A stretch of 64,000 nucleotides of DNA. Source: Nocardioides sp. Root122. Lineage in GTDB: Bacteria > Actinomycetota > Actinomycetes > Propionibacteriales > Nocardioidaceae. The notes under the pieces are model-generated. The model searched no databases. It was not told where the DNA came from and saw only the letters and a program-made list of their open reading frames with translations. Below, piece after piece: positions 55,198 to 64,000 of the stretch; the first letter of the stretch is position 1, and the number at the start of each line of letters is the position of its first letter. The position numbers were made by a program, and so were the translations under genes. The stretch covers positions 1 through 64,000 of the forward strand of contig NZ_LMDE01000013.1 of assembly GCF_001425025.1 (NCBI RefSeq), read 5' to 3'.

Positions 55198-56439
55198 CTA
55201 CCGGTCCAACGCAGGACCCAATGCGTAGGACAGTGGCCCGGAGAGGTCCCCGCGGTCGCCCACGACCACGTCGTCCAGGCCCAGCCAGCCTGCCAGCCGG
55301 CGCAGCTCGGCGGCGAGCTCGGCGGCGGTCCCGGCGGGCGCGTGCGGCTCCGCGAAGGCGCCCGGGACGAGGAGCACCCCCGCGGCCCGGTCCGCCTTGA
55401 GGTCGACGCGCGCCACGAGCCGGTCACCGAGCAGGAACGGGAGGACGTAGTAGCCGTGGAGCCGCTTCTCGGCCGGGACGTAGATCTCGATGCGGTAGAA
55501 GAAGTCGAACAGCGCCTCGAGGCGGGCCCGCTCCCAGACCACCGGGTCGAACGGGCTGAGCAGCGTGCGCGCGGCGACCTTGCGCGGCAGCACGGCGTCG
55601 CGGTGGAGCCACGTCGGGCGCGTCCAGCCCTGCACGGCGACCGGGACCAGCTCGCCCTCCTCGACCAGCTGGTCGATGGCGACCTTGGCGCTGGCCCTGC
55701 CGGGGGCCGGCTGCAGGCGCAGGCGGTAGTAGTCGGCCAGGCAGGTGGCGCTCGCGACGCCGTGCGAGCGCGCGGCGCGGCGGACGAGCTCGGTGACCGC
55801 CTCCTGGGGTGTCGGCGTGGGGGCGGCCAGCACCGAGGCGGGCAGCACGCGCTCGGTGAGGTCGTAGAGCACCTCGAACTGGCTGGTGCGCCCGGCGATC
55901 GCGACGTCACCGACGAGGAAGAGGTAGTCGAGGACCTTGCGGGCCTCCGACCAGTTCCAGCCCCAGTGCTCCTTGGTGCGTGGACCGGTGCTGAACTCCT
56001 CCTCGAGGTGCCGGGCGGTGACCGGACCCCGGTCGCGCACTGCGTCGAGCACGCGCGGCTCCAGGGTGGCGTCGGCGGTGAACCCCCACTTGCCGCGCTC
56101 GGAGCGGTAGTGCTCCATCCGGTGCCGCATGAACGGCCACAGCTCGACCGGCATGAGCGCCTGGACGTGGGCCCAGTACTCCACCACCCGGCGCGGCCGG
56201 CGCTCGGACGCGCGCCGCAGGAGGTCGACGTCGTAGGGGCCCATCCGGGAGTAGAGCGGCATGTAGTGGGCGCGCTGGAGCACGTTGACCGAGTCGACCT
56301 GCAGGACACCGGTGCGCGCGAGCGTGCGGTCGAACGTCTTCATCGACGGCGTGGTGTGGGGTCGCGCGGTGAACCCCTGGGCGGCGAGCGCGATGCGGCG
56401 CGCCTGGAGCTGGGTGAGCGACTCGGTCACGGGTGGCAC
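55198..56439 (-). CDS. AlkX/YcaQ-type DNA glycosylase (winged-helix HTH_42)
   Basis: 413 residues of the HTH_42 superfamily. The catalytic QxD motif is QVDSVNVL (Gln47, Asp49), the AlkX/YcaQ form; AlkZ enzymes have QxQ. Other family patches are YSRMGPYDVDLL, VEYWAHVQALMP and LSPFDPVVWERARLEALFDF. Family members unhook interstrand crosslinks or excise bulky alkyl adducts. GTG 56439 or GTG 56430 may be the start. It separates secA from hpf compared with M. tuberculosis. Confidence 0.85.
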   Translation of the reverse strand: MPPVTESLTQLQARRIALAAQGFTARPHTTPSMKTFDRTLARTGVLQVDSVNVLQRAHYMPLYSRMGPYDVDLLRRASERRPRRVVEYWAHVQALMPVELWPFMRHRMEHYRSERGKWGFTADATLEPRVLDAVRDRGPVTARHLEEEFSTGPRTKEHWGWNWSEARKVLDYLFLVGDVAIAGRTSQFEVLYDLTERVLPASVLAAPTPTPQEAVTELVRRAARSHGVASATCLADYYRLRLQPAPGRASAKVAIDQLVEEGELVPVAVQGWTRPTWLHRDAVLPRKVAARTLLSPFDPVVWERARLEALFDFFYRIEIYVPAEKRLHGYYVLPFLLGDRLVARVDLKADRAAGVLLVPGAFAEPHAPAGTAAELAAELRRLAGWLGLDDVVVGDRGDLSGPLSYALGPALDR

Positions 56440-56482
56440 TCAACCAGAGAGGACCGACACCCTGTCCGGCCTCGTGCGCGGG

Positions 56483-57157
56483 CTACGGCAGGTCCAGCAG
56501 CTTCTCGCGCATGGCGTACATGACGGCCTCCATGCGGGAGTGCAGCTGCAGCTTCTCGAGGATGTTGCGGACGTGGTTCTTGACCGTGTTCTCGGAGATG
56601 AACAGCTCCTTGGCGACCTCACGGTTGTTGAGGCCCTTGGCCACGAGGCGCAGCACCTCGAGCTCGCGGTCGGTCAGCCGCAGTGCCGGGCCCTGCTCGC
56701 GCTCGGGCTTGGACATCTGCTTGAACTCGTCGATGAGCTTGACCGCCATCGAGGGGCTGATCAGCGACTGGCCCTCGTTGACGACACGGATCGCCTGGGC
56801 GACCTCCTCGATCGAGGAGTCCTTGAGGAGGTAGCCGGAGGCGCCGTTCTTGACCGACTCGTAGAGGTCGGCCTCCTCGTCGGAGACGGTGAGCATGATG
56901 ATCTTGGCGGCCGGGACGGCCTCCTTGATCGCGCTGCAGGCCTCGACGCCGGTGCGGCGCGGCATGCGTACGTCGAGCAGGATCACGTCGGGGGCGGTCT
57001 TCACCGCGAGGTCGGTGGCGGTCACACCGTCGGCGGCCTCGCCCACCACCTCGATGTCGGTGTCGCCGCTGAGCAGCATGATCAAGCCGCGGCGGAAGAG
57101 CTCCTGGTCGTCGACCACCAGGACGCGGACGGGTTCGCTGCTGTGTGCCTCGGTCAC
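56483..57157 (-). CDS. NarL/FixJ-type response regulator
   Basis: 224 residues. The receiver domain has Asp16/17 (VVDDQ), phospho-acceptor Asp62 (LLDVRMP), Thr and Lys ([14 protein letters not shown]); a LuxR-type helix-turn-helix is at about 158-215 ([20 protein letters not shown]). No sensor kinase gene is adjacent, so it is an orphan here. GTG start 57157. Confidence 0.92.
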   Translation of the reverse strand: MTEAHSSEPVRVLVVDDQELFRRGLIMLLSGDTDIEVVGEAADGVTATDLAVKTAPDVILLDVRMPRRTGVEACSAIKEAVPAAKIIMLTVSDEEADLYESVKNGASGYLLKDSSIEEVAQAIRVVNEGQSLISPSMAVKLIDEFKQMSKPEREQGPALRLTDRELEVLRLVAKGLNNREVAKELFISENTVKNHVRNILEKLQLHSRMEAVMYAMREKLLDLP

Positions 57158-57219
57158 GCGCGCATCATGTCATGCGCGCGTGACCTGCGTCGCGGGGACG
57201 ACACCCCGGGGTGAGGCGC

Positions 57220-57831
57220 TCAGTCGACGTCGAGCGAGATGACGCCGTAGTCGTAGCCACGGCGGCGGTAGACCACCGACGGCCGCTCGCTCTCCTTGTC
57301 GACGAACAGGTAGAAGTCGTGCCCCACGAGCTCCATCTCGTAGAGGGCCTGGTCGAGGGTCATCGGGGCCGCGGTGTGGGACTTCTCGCGCACCACGAGG
57401 GGGCCGTCACCGGTGACGGTGATCGGTCCGACCTTGCGCTCGATGACCGCGTCGTCGGCACCCGACTCGCCCACCTCGGGCAGGCCGGCGAGGGCCTCCC
57501 CCACACCCACGTGCGCGTTGCGTCCCTTGTGGACACGGCGCCGGTCGGCGGCGCGGCGCATCTGGGACTGCATCTTGTCGAGGGCGAGGTCCAGCGCACC
57601 CATCTTGTCGTCGGCGGCCGCCTCGGCGCGGATCACCGGCCCCTTGGAGAAGGCGGTCAGCTCGACCTTGACCGACCGGTCGTGCTGGCGGGGGTTCTTC
57701 TCGAGCTCCACCTCCACCTGGACGCGCATGATGCGGTGATCGTGCTTCTCCAGACGCGTGAGCTTCTCCGAGACATGTTCGCGGAACCGATCGGACACCT
57801 CGCAGTGCCGTCCCGTGACCACAACCTCCAT
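57220..57831 (-). CDS. hpf: Long-form ribosome hibernation promoting factor
   Basis: 203 residues. The N-terminal S30AE domain is at about 1-95 (VVVTGRHCEVSDRFREHV, KMGALDLALDKMQSQMRR) and the C-terminal dimerisation domain at about 140-203 (PMTLDQALYEMELVGHDFYLF, YRRRGYDYGVI). It dimerises 70S ribosomes in stationary phase. The strong GAGGAGG site 6 nt before ATG 57831 fixes the start. A long leader precedes it. Confidence 0.95.
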   Translation of the reverse strand: MEVVVTGRHCEVSDRFREHVSEKLTRLEKHDHRIMRVQVEVELEKNPRQHDRSVKVELTAFSKGPVIRAEAAADDKMGALDLALDKMQSQMRRAADRRRVHKGRNAHVGVGEALAGLPEVGESGADDAVIERKVGPITVTGDGPLVVREKSHTAAPMTLDQALYEMELVGHDFYLFVDKESERPSVVYRRRGYDYGVISLDVD

Positions 57832-58256
57832 GTGAACCTCCTCAACCAGTGAGCGGCCGCACCCTTCCATGGGCCGCGGCGCCGTGCGCCGGGGCAGGGT
57901 GGGATGGAATCCGCCCGGCCGACCTGGTCTTCGACCCCACAACCGCCTGCTGAAGCGTTCGCAACTTCTCCGTCACTACTGGCCTTCTCCCGGCGTCCGG
58001 CACATCTGGTGCCGGGACCGAGGCAGGACTTACTTCTAAGCCGCACCGTGATCGTCCGGCGGGCTCCGCGTCAGACGCGGTGCCCGTGGACTTACGTGGA
58101 CCGTTTCGCCTGCGACTGGCATCGGCTTGCCACGGGACGGACCGAGCGCTGCACCTGACGGTGTCGCGCGCACCCCTCTCCGTGACGCAACCACGGACCC
58201 GGGCGGACTCCATGACAAGACGCTAGCCCCTCATCGGCTCCGAACCAACAGCGGGG
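57832..58256 (-). other. 425-bp leader/promoter region of hpf
   Basis: No conserved gene is visible between comF and hpf. Read on the minus strand it contains a TAGCGT hexamer at 58220-58225 (6 nt before an ATG at 58213), a one-base-centred dyad CCGCGTC-A-GACGCGG (58066-58080) and a hairpin CCGGCAC-5 nt-GTGCCGG (57997-58015). A 123-codon open frame runs from that ATG to 57842 and overlaps the hpf ribosome binding site, but its Arg/Ser-rich product looks non-coding. It is probably a long regulated 5' leader. Confidence 0.5.
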
Positions 58257-58979
58257 TCACCTGTCGGTCGACCTCCGGCGGGTGGCCGCGACGACCGCGA
58301 TCGCGACGGGTGACAGCCCGACCGCCTGGAGGGCGCGCTGGGCCTCGCGGGCGGTCGCACCGGTCGTCACGACGTCGTCGCAGACCACGACGTAGGCCTC
58401 CCGGTGCCGCCGGGCGAGGCGCCCGAGGAGCGGGGTCGGGCAGTGCATCGACAGGTGCACGTTGGCCGCCCGGCCGCGGGCGTCGAGGCCCGCCTGGTCG
58501 GCCGCGCCGCGGGAGACGACCAGGGGCGCCACGACCACCTCACGCGTCCGTCGTACGCGTCCGGCGGCTGCGCGCGCGAGCGCGGTGGTGGCCTCGTAGC
58601 CGCGCTGGCGGCCGGCGCCCGGCCGGGACGGCACGGGGACGAGCAGCACCGGGACCGCGGGGTCGAGCCCGGCGACGGCTGCGCCCACGGTCACGGCCAG
58701 CAGGTCGCCGAGCACGCGGCGGTGGCCCCACTGCCCGCGGTCCTTGTGGCCGACCACCAGCGCGCGCACGGCGCCGTCGTAGGACTCGGTGGCCCAGGGC
58801 GGCACCAGTCCGGCGGGCGTCGGCGACGGCCAGGCCACCGACGCCTCGTGCGCGAGCCCCGCGCGGCAGGCTGGGCACAGCATCCGGCCCGGCCGGTCGC
58901 ACCCGACGCACCGGCTGCCGAGGAACAGGTCGAGGGCCTCGTCGAGCACGCTGCCATCGCAGCAGCCCGCGAGCGGCAC
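58257..58979 (-). CDS. ComF-family phosphoribosyltransferase-like protein
   Basis: About 240 residues. An N-terminal zinc finger (CVGCDRPGRMLCPAC) is followed by a PRTase domain with the PRPP loop VVVCDDVVTTGATA and the ComF block PVPSRPGAGRQRGYEATTALAR. Homologues act in DNA uptake or as double-stranded-DNA-associated proteins in other bacteria; no competence genes are nearby. GTG 58979 is preferred, with TTG 58985 as alternative. It is in the LpqB-MtrBA gene order as in mycobacteria. Confidence 0.9.
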   Translation of the reverse strand: MPLAGCCDGSVLDEALDLFLGSRCVGCDRPGRMLCPACRAGLAHEASVAWPSPTPAGLVPPWATESYDGAVRALVVGHKDRGQWGHRRVLGDLLAVTVGAAVAGLDPAVPVLLVPVPSRPGAGRQRGYEATTALARAAAGRVRRTREVVVAPLVVSRGAADQAGLDARGRAANVHLSMHCPTPLLGRLARRHREAYVVVCDDVVTTGATAREAQRALQAVGLSPVAIAVVAATRRRSTDR

Positions 58980-59018
58980 CGGCAAGCAGGGCCGCGGGGG
59001 CTGTGGACAGCGGACCGG

Positions 59019-60755
59019 TCAGCCGGGGTAGGTGAGCGAGGTCAGTCCGCGTGGCAGGTCCGGCACGGTCCGCTCGGGCCGGGTCAGGTCGACGACGACG
59101 CGTCCGGACACGCCGTAGACCTCGCTGAGGTCGAGCGGCGAGGAGACGAGCGCGCGGGTGCGCCCCCGGAGCCGGATCGTGCCGGTGGTCGAGGTCTCGC
59201 CGGGTGCGCCGTCGACGGAGAGCGTGCGGACCTGCGAGAAGTCGTCGGTGACGCTCAGCACCGAGACGGTGGTCGGCGAGCGCCAGCCGATGTCGCGGAC
59301 CCGCGGGGCGTCCTCGGCGGGCACCGCGAGGGTCTGCAGAGGGGTGAAGCCGACGATGACGCCGGCCGCGTCGTGCCGGATCCGGCTGGACACGATCCGG
59401 TCGGCGGTGCGCCCGCGCACGACCGCGACCAGCCGACTGCCGTCACGGGAGACGAGCAGCTTGGTGACCGGGCGTCCGGTCACACCGGGTACGTCGAGGG
59501 GGCGGGCGGCGCCGTCCTCGACCACGATCACGCGAGCGCGCCCGGCACCGCGGTCGAGGACCCAGATCCGGTCGCGGTGGTCCCAGCTCGGAGGTGCGAG
59601 GTCGACGGCGCCGGCGACCACACCGGCGCTCTCCCCGTCGGGGGCCTCCGTCGGTGCGACGAACAGCTCCGCGCCGGTGCCGGAGACCGCCGCGACGCGC
59701 GAGCCGTCGAGGTTCACCCCGATGGAGCGGATGCCGAGGTCCTGGCGGCCGAAGGGGCCGAGCGTGCTCTCGAACGCGCCGATCGACCCCGCCACCACGC
59801 GACCGCCGTCGAGCGCGAAGAGCTCGCTGGACGCGCGCGCGCCGTTGGGGTCGTAGAGGCTGCCGACGCCGAGGTTCACCAGCGCTGCGCCGTCCTGGAA
59901 GCTGATGGCCCGCCCGCCGATGCTGAGCTTCACGGCGTTGATGCGGTCGTCCTGCTTCAGCGTCCAGACCAGCTGGGCCAGCATCCGGTCGGCGGTGTCC
60001 TGGTCGACCGCGTCGGGGTCGCCCGACAGCGCCACCTCGGCGATGCCGCCGCTCGTGATGGGCACCGACAGCCCCCGGGCCCGGGGGAAGTAGCTCTGCA
60101 CGATCTGCGCCTCGTCGTCCGCGAGCGGCATGAGGAGCCCGCGCACCAGCGAGGACGCGAACTGGTCACCGCGGGGCACGTAGACCGGCTCGGGCACCAG
60201 CACCTCGGAGGTGGGGTCGAAGAAGTAGAGCGAGACGCGTTCGTACCAGTCGTCGAACCACGAGTCGGGGACGATCAGCGCGGACGGCACCTCGCCGATG
60301 CGCCACTCGCCACCCTCCTGGACCAGCCCGATGCTGAGGGTGCGCGAGGCCTGGGTGCGCTCCCAGGCGCCGCGGGCGTCGTAGAGGTTGACGTCGGTCA
60401 TCGGGATCCGCACGGCCATGTCGCCGGACGCGGTGCCGAGCTCGTTGTAGGTCATGATCTGCTGCTCGGGCTTCCACCCGTCGGCTGCGGCGGTGGAGAG
60501 GAACTGGCGCGCGACGGTCAGTCGGATCGGCGTCGCACGCATCGCCTCGAGGAAGCCGGCGACGATCTCCTCGCCCGTCGCCCCCGCCTGCGGCGGGCGC
60601 GGGTCGAAGGCGAAGCCGGGCAGCTCGTCGACCTCGGCGGACGCCTTGGGCTCCACGACCGGGCCCTCGCTCGGCATCTGCACGCAGCCTGCGAGGAGCG
60701 TGCAGGCAGCGGCCGCGAGCAGGGTGCGCACCCCACGGCGCCGCAGGCCGATCAT
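59019..60755 (-). CDS. lpqB: Lipoprotein LpqB
   Basis: 578 residues. The lipobox LAGC gives Cys24, followed by the LpqB N-terminal domain, a GerMN-like region (ALSGDPDAVDQDTADRMLAQ) and a C-terminal beta-propeller (LGIRSIGVNLDGSRVAAV). LpqB binds MtrB outside the membrane and modulates MtrAB signalling. ATG overlaps the mtrB stop (ATGA). Confidence 0.95.
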   Translation of the reverse strand: MIGLRRRGVRTLLAAAACTLLAGCVQMPSEGPVVEPKASAEVDELPGFAFDPRPPQAGATGEEIVAGFLEAMRATPIRLTVARQFLSTAAADGWKPEQQIMTYNELGTASGDMAVRIPMTDVNLYDARGAWERTQASRTLSIGLVQEGGEWRIGEVPSALIVPDSWFDDWYERVSLYFFDPTSEVLVPEPVYVPRGDQFASSLVRGLLMPLADDEAQIVQSYFPRARGLSVPITSGGIAEVALSGDPDAVDQDTADRMLAQLVWTLKQDDRINAVKLSIGGRAISFQDGAALVNLGVGSLYDPNGARASSELFALDGGRVVAGSIGAFESTLGPFGRQDLGIRSIGVNLDGSRVAAVSGTGAELFVAPTEAPDGESAGVVAGAVDLAPPSWDHRDRIWVLDRGAGRARVIVVEDGAARPLDVPGVTGRPVTKLLVSRDGSRLVAVVRGRTADRIVSSRIRHDAAGVIVGFTPLQTLAVPAEDAPRVRDIGWRSPTTVSVLSVTDDFSQVRTLSVDGAPGETSTTGTIRLRGRTRALVSSPLDLSEVYGVSGRVVVDLTRPERTVPDLPRGLTSLTYPG

Positions 60756-62353
60756 GCGGTCTCCCGGGCGTCGTCGGGCACCAGCGGCAGCGGCGAGTGG
60801 CGCAGCTGCGTGCCGAGGTGGCGCGGCAGGGTGAGCCGGAACTGGGCCCCCTCGCCGGGACGTCCCCAGGCCTGCAGCCAGCCGCCGTGGAGGTGGGTGT
60901 CCTCGAGCGAGATCGACAGCCCGAGGCCGGTGCCGCCACTGGTGCGCGCGCGGGCTGGATCGGCCCGCCAGAAGCGGTTGAACACCATCGCCGACTCCCC
61001 CGGGCCGAGCCCGACGCCGTGGTCGCGCACCGCGATCGCGGCGGACTGGCGGTCGGCGTCGACGAAGATCTCGACGTCGCGGGTCTCGGCGTGGTCGATC
61101 GCGTTGGTGACCAGGTTGCGCACGATGCGCTCCACCCGGCGTACGTCGGCCTCGGCGATGCAGGGCACCCCGGGGTCGTGCACGACCACCCGCGTCGAGC
61201 GCTGGGCGGCGAGGGCCGAGGTCATGTCCGCCACCCGGTGGGCGACGTCGACGAGGTTCACGTCGTCGGTCTCCAGCACCGCTGCACCCGCGTCGAAGCG
61301 GCTGATCTCGAGCAGGTCGGCCAGCAGGGTCTCGAAGCGGTCGAGCTCCTTCTGCAGCAGCTCGGCGGCGCGGCCGGTGACCGGGTCGAGGAAGGGCTTG
61401 GCGTCGTGGATGACGTCACTGGCCATCCGGACCGTGGTGATCGGAGTGCGCAGCTCGTGGGAGACGTCGGAGACGAAACGACGCTGCAGCCGGCTCAGCT
61501 CCTCGAGCTGGCGGATCTGCTTCTGGAGGTTGGAGGCCATCTGGTTGAAGGAGGTGGCCAGGCGAGCCAGGTCGTCCTCGCCGGTCACCCGCATCCGCTC
61601 CTGGAGCTGGCCCGCCGCGAGGCGCTCGGCCACGCGCCGTGCCATCCGGATGGGGGTCACCACCTGCCGCGTGACCAACCAGGTCAGGCAGGCCACCAGG
61701 AGCAGCAGCGGCACGCCGGCGACGAGCATCGCGCGCGACACCAGCGCGAGGGTCTCGCCCTGCTCGTCGAGGGAGTAGAGGTAGTAGAGCGTGTAGGTGT
61801 TGCCGTCGGCCGGCAGCCGCACCTGGCTGCCGACCACGATGCCCGGCCCCTCGGGGAGTCCCGGGACGTCGCTGATGGTCTTGATGTCGGTGTAGGTCCA
61901 CGCCGCCGGCGAGGGCTCGTCGAAGGTGGCCTCGAGCCGCTCCGGGACGCTGGCGAGGTCGAGGCCCTGGGTGAACTTCGCGCCGCCGTCGGCCAGCCGG
62001 CTGCCCTCGCGGATCGGCGGCGAGAGGATCACGGCGAACCCGCGGGTGGCCCCGCGGGTGATGATCGGCTCGACGAGGTCCTGCTGCTGCCGCGACTGGT
62101 TGACGTCGAGGCCGGGCGTCGCCGCCAGGGCCTCGCGGGCGGCGCGGGTCTCCCCCTCGGCCTCCTGGACGACCGCCTGCACCCGGTGCTCGAGCAGGCC
62201 GTCGCGGGTCTGCTGGATGAGGAACCAGCCCACCACCCCGACGACCGCCGCGGAGAGCAGCACGGTGCTGAGCACCACGCGCGCCTGGACGGACCGGCGC
62301 CAGAAGGCCGGCCCGTGGCGCAGGATCGGGGGCAGCCGTTCGAACAGGCTCAA
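60752..62353 (-). CDS. mtrB: Sensor histidine kinase MtrB
   Basis: 533 residues. Membrane helices are at about 26-46 and 205-227, with an extracytoplasmic sensor of about 155 residues between them, then HAMP, DHp with His299 (VSDVSHELRTP), and the ATPase N, G1 and G2 boxes (NLVTNAIDHAE, VRDHGVGLGPGE, GGTGLGLSI). It starts with TTG 62353 with AGGA upstream. It phosphorylates MtrA to control cell-wall and division genes. Confidence 0.95.
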   Translation of the reverse strand: MSLFERLPPILRHGPAFWRRSVQARVVLSTVLLSAAVVGVVGWFLIQQTRDGLLEHRVQAVVQEAEGETRAAREALAATPGLDVNQSRQQQDLVEPIITRGATRGFAVILSPPIREGSRLADGGAKFTQGLDLASVPERLEATFDEPSPAAWTYTDIKTISDVPGLPEGPGIVVGSQVRLPADGNTYTLYYLYSLDEQGETLALVSRAMLVAGVPLLLLVACLTWLVTRQVVTPIRMARRVAERLAAGQLQERMRVTGEDDLARLATSFNQMASNLQKQIRQLEELSRLQRRFVSDVSHELRTPITTVRMASDVIHDAKPFLDPVTGRAAELLQKELDRFETLLADLLEISRFDAGAAVLETDDVNLVDVAHRVADMTSALAAQRSTRVVVHDPGVPCIAEADVRRVERIVRNLVTNAIDHAETRDVEIFVDADRQSAAIAVRDHGVGLGPGESAMVFNRFWRADPARARTSGGTGLGLSISLEDTHLHGGWLQAWGRPGEGAQFRLTLPRHLGTQLRHSPLPLVPDDARETA

Positions 62354-62363
62354 CGGGGCGGTC

Positions 62364-63062
62364 CTAGGACTTGCCGGCCTTGTAGCCCACGCCGCGCACG
62401 GTCACCACGACCTCGGGGTTCTCGGGGTCGTGCTCGACCTTGGAGCGCAGCCGCTGGACGTGCACGTTGACCAGTCGGGTGTCGGCGCTGTGCCGGTAGC
62501 CCCAGACCTGCTCGAGCAGCACCTCGCGGGTGAAGACCTGCCACGGCTTGCGGGCCAGGCACACCAGCAGGTCGAACTCGAGCGGCGTCAGGTTGATCGC
62601 CTCGCCGTCGCGGGTCACCGAGTGCCCGGCCACGTCGATGCTCACGTCACCGATGGTCAGTCCCTCGTCGACCTCCACGTCGTTGCGACGTACGCGGGCG
62701 CGGATGCGGGCGACGAGCTCCTTGGGCTTGAAGGGCTTGACGATGTAGTCGTCGGCCCCGGACTCGAGGCCGACGACGACGTCGACGGTGTCGCCCTTCG
62801 CGGTGAGCATCACGATCGGCACGCCCGACTCGGCACGGATCTCCTTGCAGACGTCGATGCCGTCCTTGCCGGGCAGCATCAGGTCGAGGAGGACCAGGTC
62901 GGGCTTGTAGTCGCGGAACGCATCGAGGGCCACGTCGCCGCGGCCCACGATGCGGCTGTCGAACCCCTCCTGGCGGAGGACGATGGAGAGCATCTCCGCC
63001 AGGGAGGCGTCGTCGTCGACGACGAGCACGCTGCCGCGAGCGGGCTCGACAAGATCAGTCAT
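62364..63062 (-). CDS. mtrA: Response regulator MtrA
   Basis: 232 residues, OmpR/PhoB type. The receiver has acidic pocket VVDDD, phospho-acceptor Asp60 (LLDLMLPG) and the MLTAKGD and VKPFKPKEL segments; the C-terminal winged helix ends in VRGVGYKAGKS. It is the first gene of mtrA-mtrB-lpqB and has a leaderless-type promoter. Confidence 0.97.
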   Translation of the reverse strand: MTDLVEPARGSVLVVDDDASLAEMLSIVLRQEGFDSRIVGRGDVALDAFRDYKPDLVLLDLMLPGKDGIDVCKEIRAESGVPIVMLTAKGDTVDVVVGLESGADDYIVKPFKPKELVARIRARVRRNDVEVDEGLTIGDVSIDVAGHSVTRDGEAINLTPLEFDLLVCLARKPWQVFTREVLLEQVWGYRHSADTRLVNVHVQRLRSKVEHDPENPEVVVTVRGVGYKAGKS

Positions 63063-63068
63063 GGCGTC

Positions 63069-63074
63069 AGTCTA
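63069..63074 (-). promoter_or_regulatory. -10 hexamer TAGACT of mtrAB-lpqB
   Basis: TAGACT on the minus strand, 6 nt, then ATG 63062; no ribosome binding site. It lies inside the 40-bp gap to sahH. Confidence 0.5.
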
Positions 63075-63102
63075 GGTGCGACACCCGACCGATCAGGGTT
63101 GA

Positions 63103-64000
63103 TCAGTAGCGGTAGTGGTCGGCCTTGTAGGGACCCTCGACCGGGACGCCGAGGTAGGCGGCCTGCTCCTTGGTGAGCTCGGTGAGCTCGACACCGAGGG
63201 CGTCGAGGTGCAGCCGGGCGACCTCCTCGTCCAGGTGCTTGGGCAGCACGTGCACGCCCAGCTCGTAGTCGTCGGCCTTGGAGTAGAGCTCGATCTGCGC
63301 GAGAACCTGGTTGGTGAAGGAGTTCGACATCACGAACGACGGGTGGCCGGTGGCGTTGCCGAGGTTGAGCAGGCGGCCCTCGGACAGCACGATGACCTTC
63401 TTGCCGTCCTCGAAGATCCACTGGTGGACCTGCGGCTTGATCTCGTCCTTGACGATGCCCGGGATCTTGGCCAGGCCGGCCATGTTGATCTCGTTGTCGA
63501 AGTGACCGATGTTGCCGACGATCGCCTGGTGCTTCATCTTGTGGAAGTGCTCGACCGTGATGATGTCGAAGTTTCCGGTCGTGGTGATGAAGATGTCGGC
63601 GGTCTCGACGACCGACTCGAGGCGACGCACCTCGTAGCCGTCCATCGCGGCCTGCAGCGCGCAGATCGGGTCGATCTCGGTGACGATGACGCGAGCACCC
63701 TGGCCACGCAGCGACTCCGCGGAGCCCTTGCCGACGTCGCCGTAGCCGCAGACGACCGCGACCTTGCCGCCGATCATGACGTCGGTGGCGCGGTTGATGC
63801 CGTCGACGAGCGAGTGGCGGCAGCCGTACTTGTTGTCGAACTTGGACTTGGTGACCGAGTCGTTGACGTTGATCGCCGGGAAGAGGAGCGTGCCCTCCTT
63901 GAAGCGCTCGTAGAGGCGGAGCACGCCGGTGGTGGTCTCCTCGGAGACACCCTTGACGAGCGGGGCGCGCTTGGTCCAGCGCTGCGGGTCGGCCTCGAGC
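63103..64000 (-). CDS. sahH: S-adenosylhomocysteine hydrolase, 3' part
   Basis: About 299 C-terminal residues are inside the window; the start is beyond 64000. The NAD-binding loop [15 protein letters not shown], the substrate segment [14 protein letters not shown] and the C-terminal KADHYRY are diagnostic. It converts SAH to adenosine and homocysteine. The frame is open to the window edge. Unlike in mycobacteria, no thymidylate kinase gene lies between it and mtrA. Confidence 0.96.
   Translation of the reverse strand, partial: LEADPQRWTKRAPLVKGVSEETTTGVLRLYERFKEGTLLFPAINVNDSVTKSKFDNKYGCRHSLVDGINRATDVMIGGKVAVVCGYGDVGKGSAESLRGQGARVIVTEIDPICALQAAMDGYEVRRLESVVETADIFITTTGNFDIITVEHFHKMKHQAIVGNIGHFDNEINMAGLAKIPGIVKDEIKPQVHQWIFEDGKKVIVLSEGRLLNLGNATGHPSFVMSNSFTNQVLAQIELYSKADDYELGVHVLPKHLDEEVARLHLDALGVELTELTKEQAAYLGVPVEGPYKADHYRY

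Noticed and set aside
57842..58213. 123-codon frame in the hpf leader with a TAGCGT-6-ATG start
   Set aside because: Arg/Ser/Pro-rich, no family, codon use unlike neighbours, and it runs over the hpf ribosome binding site; kept only as part of the leader.
58404..61778. 1124-codon open frame antisense to comF, lpqB and mtrB
   Set aside because: Shadow of three certain genes; no domain or signal seen.

Overview
The window is a GC-rich, densely packed chromosomal segment of an actinobacterium, most likely a member of the Nocardioidaceae (Nocardioides-like). Three things point there. The right end has the actinobacterial order SecA / HPF / ComF / LpqB / MtrB / MtrA / SahH. The segment also carries lineage-typical small families (DUF3107, DUF5302, DUF6752, Rv3235-like). 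Starts are often GTG or TTG with stop-start overlaps. The genus is an inference; no rRNA or tRNA gene is visible, and I see no insertion sequence, prophage or CRISPR array.

Left part, 1-19 kb: a truncated haemoglobin and a secreted protein sit next to a PucR regulator divergent from a three-gene DUF2877 / FdrA / DUF1116 cluster (oxamate carbamoyltransferase type). A seven-gene overlapping operon follows on the minus strand (DUF4129, small membrane protein, MoxR, DUF58, membrane protein, alkyltransferase-like protein, PlsC). Then come a secreted trypsin-like protease, MoeZ, a secreted M6 metalloprotease, a TetR gene with its own inverted repeat, DUF3107, and a GlsB/YeaQ-type stress protein.

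Middle part, 18.6-39 kb: a MiaE-like ferritin-fold protein, a DEAD-box helicase, an orphan ParA, SDR, GNAT, PHP, a histidine phosphatase and an MFS exporter, DUF5302, a methyltransferase, a sulfotransferase-like protein, and a MaoC hydratase. After these is a sugar module: a ROK regulator divergent from an ABC importer (ATPase, permease, lipoprotein binding protein), a Gfo/Idh/MocA oxidoreductase resembling levoglucosan dehydrogenase, and a TIM-barrel isomerase/eliminase. A 9-bp-arm inverted repeat between the two transcription units is the obvious operator. An acyl-CoA dehydrogenase and a lipoprotein end this part.

Envelope block, 39-47 kb: this is the most unusual stretch. It holds a secreted phospholipase D-like protein, a second sulfotransferase-like protein coupled to a tiny coiled-coil protein, a LicD-type transferase fused to a methyltransferase, and two paralogous exported EEP-family phosphodiesterases. 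One EEP protein is fused to a degenerate alkaline-phosphatase-like domain. I infer an extracellular phosphopolymer or glycan decoration and turnover locus.

Right part, 47-64 kb: a soluble MgtE-N/CBS protein coupled to a DUF1003 membrane protein, the Mrp scaffold ATPase, TatB, a LysM protein and an Rv3235-like protein, SecA, an AlkX/YcaQ-type DNA glycosylase, a NarL-type regulator, HPF with a long leader, ComF, LpqB-MtrB-MtrA, and the 3' part of sahH.

Across the window, at least eleven genes have a TANNNT -10 hexamer 6-8 nt before the start codon, which predicts leaderless mRNAs.
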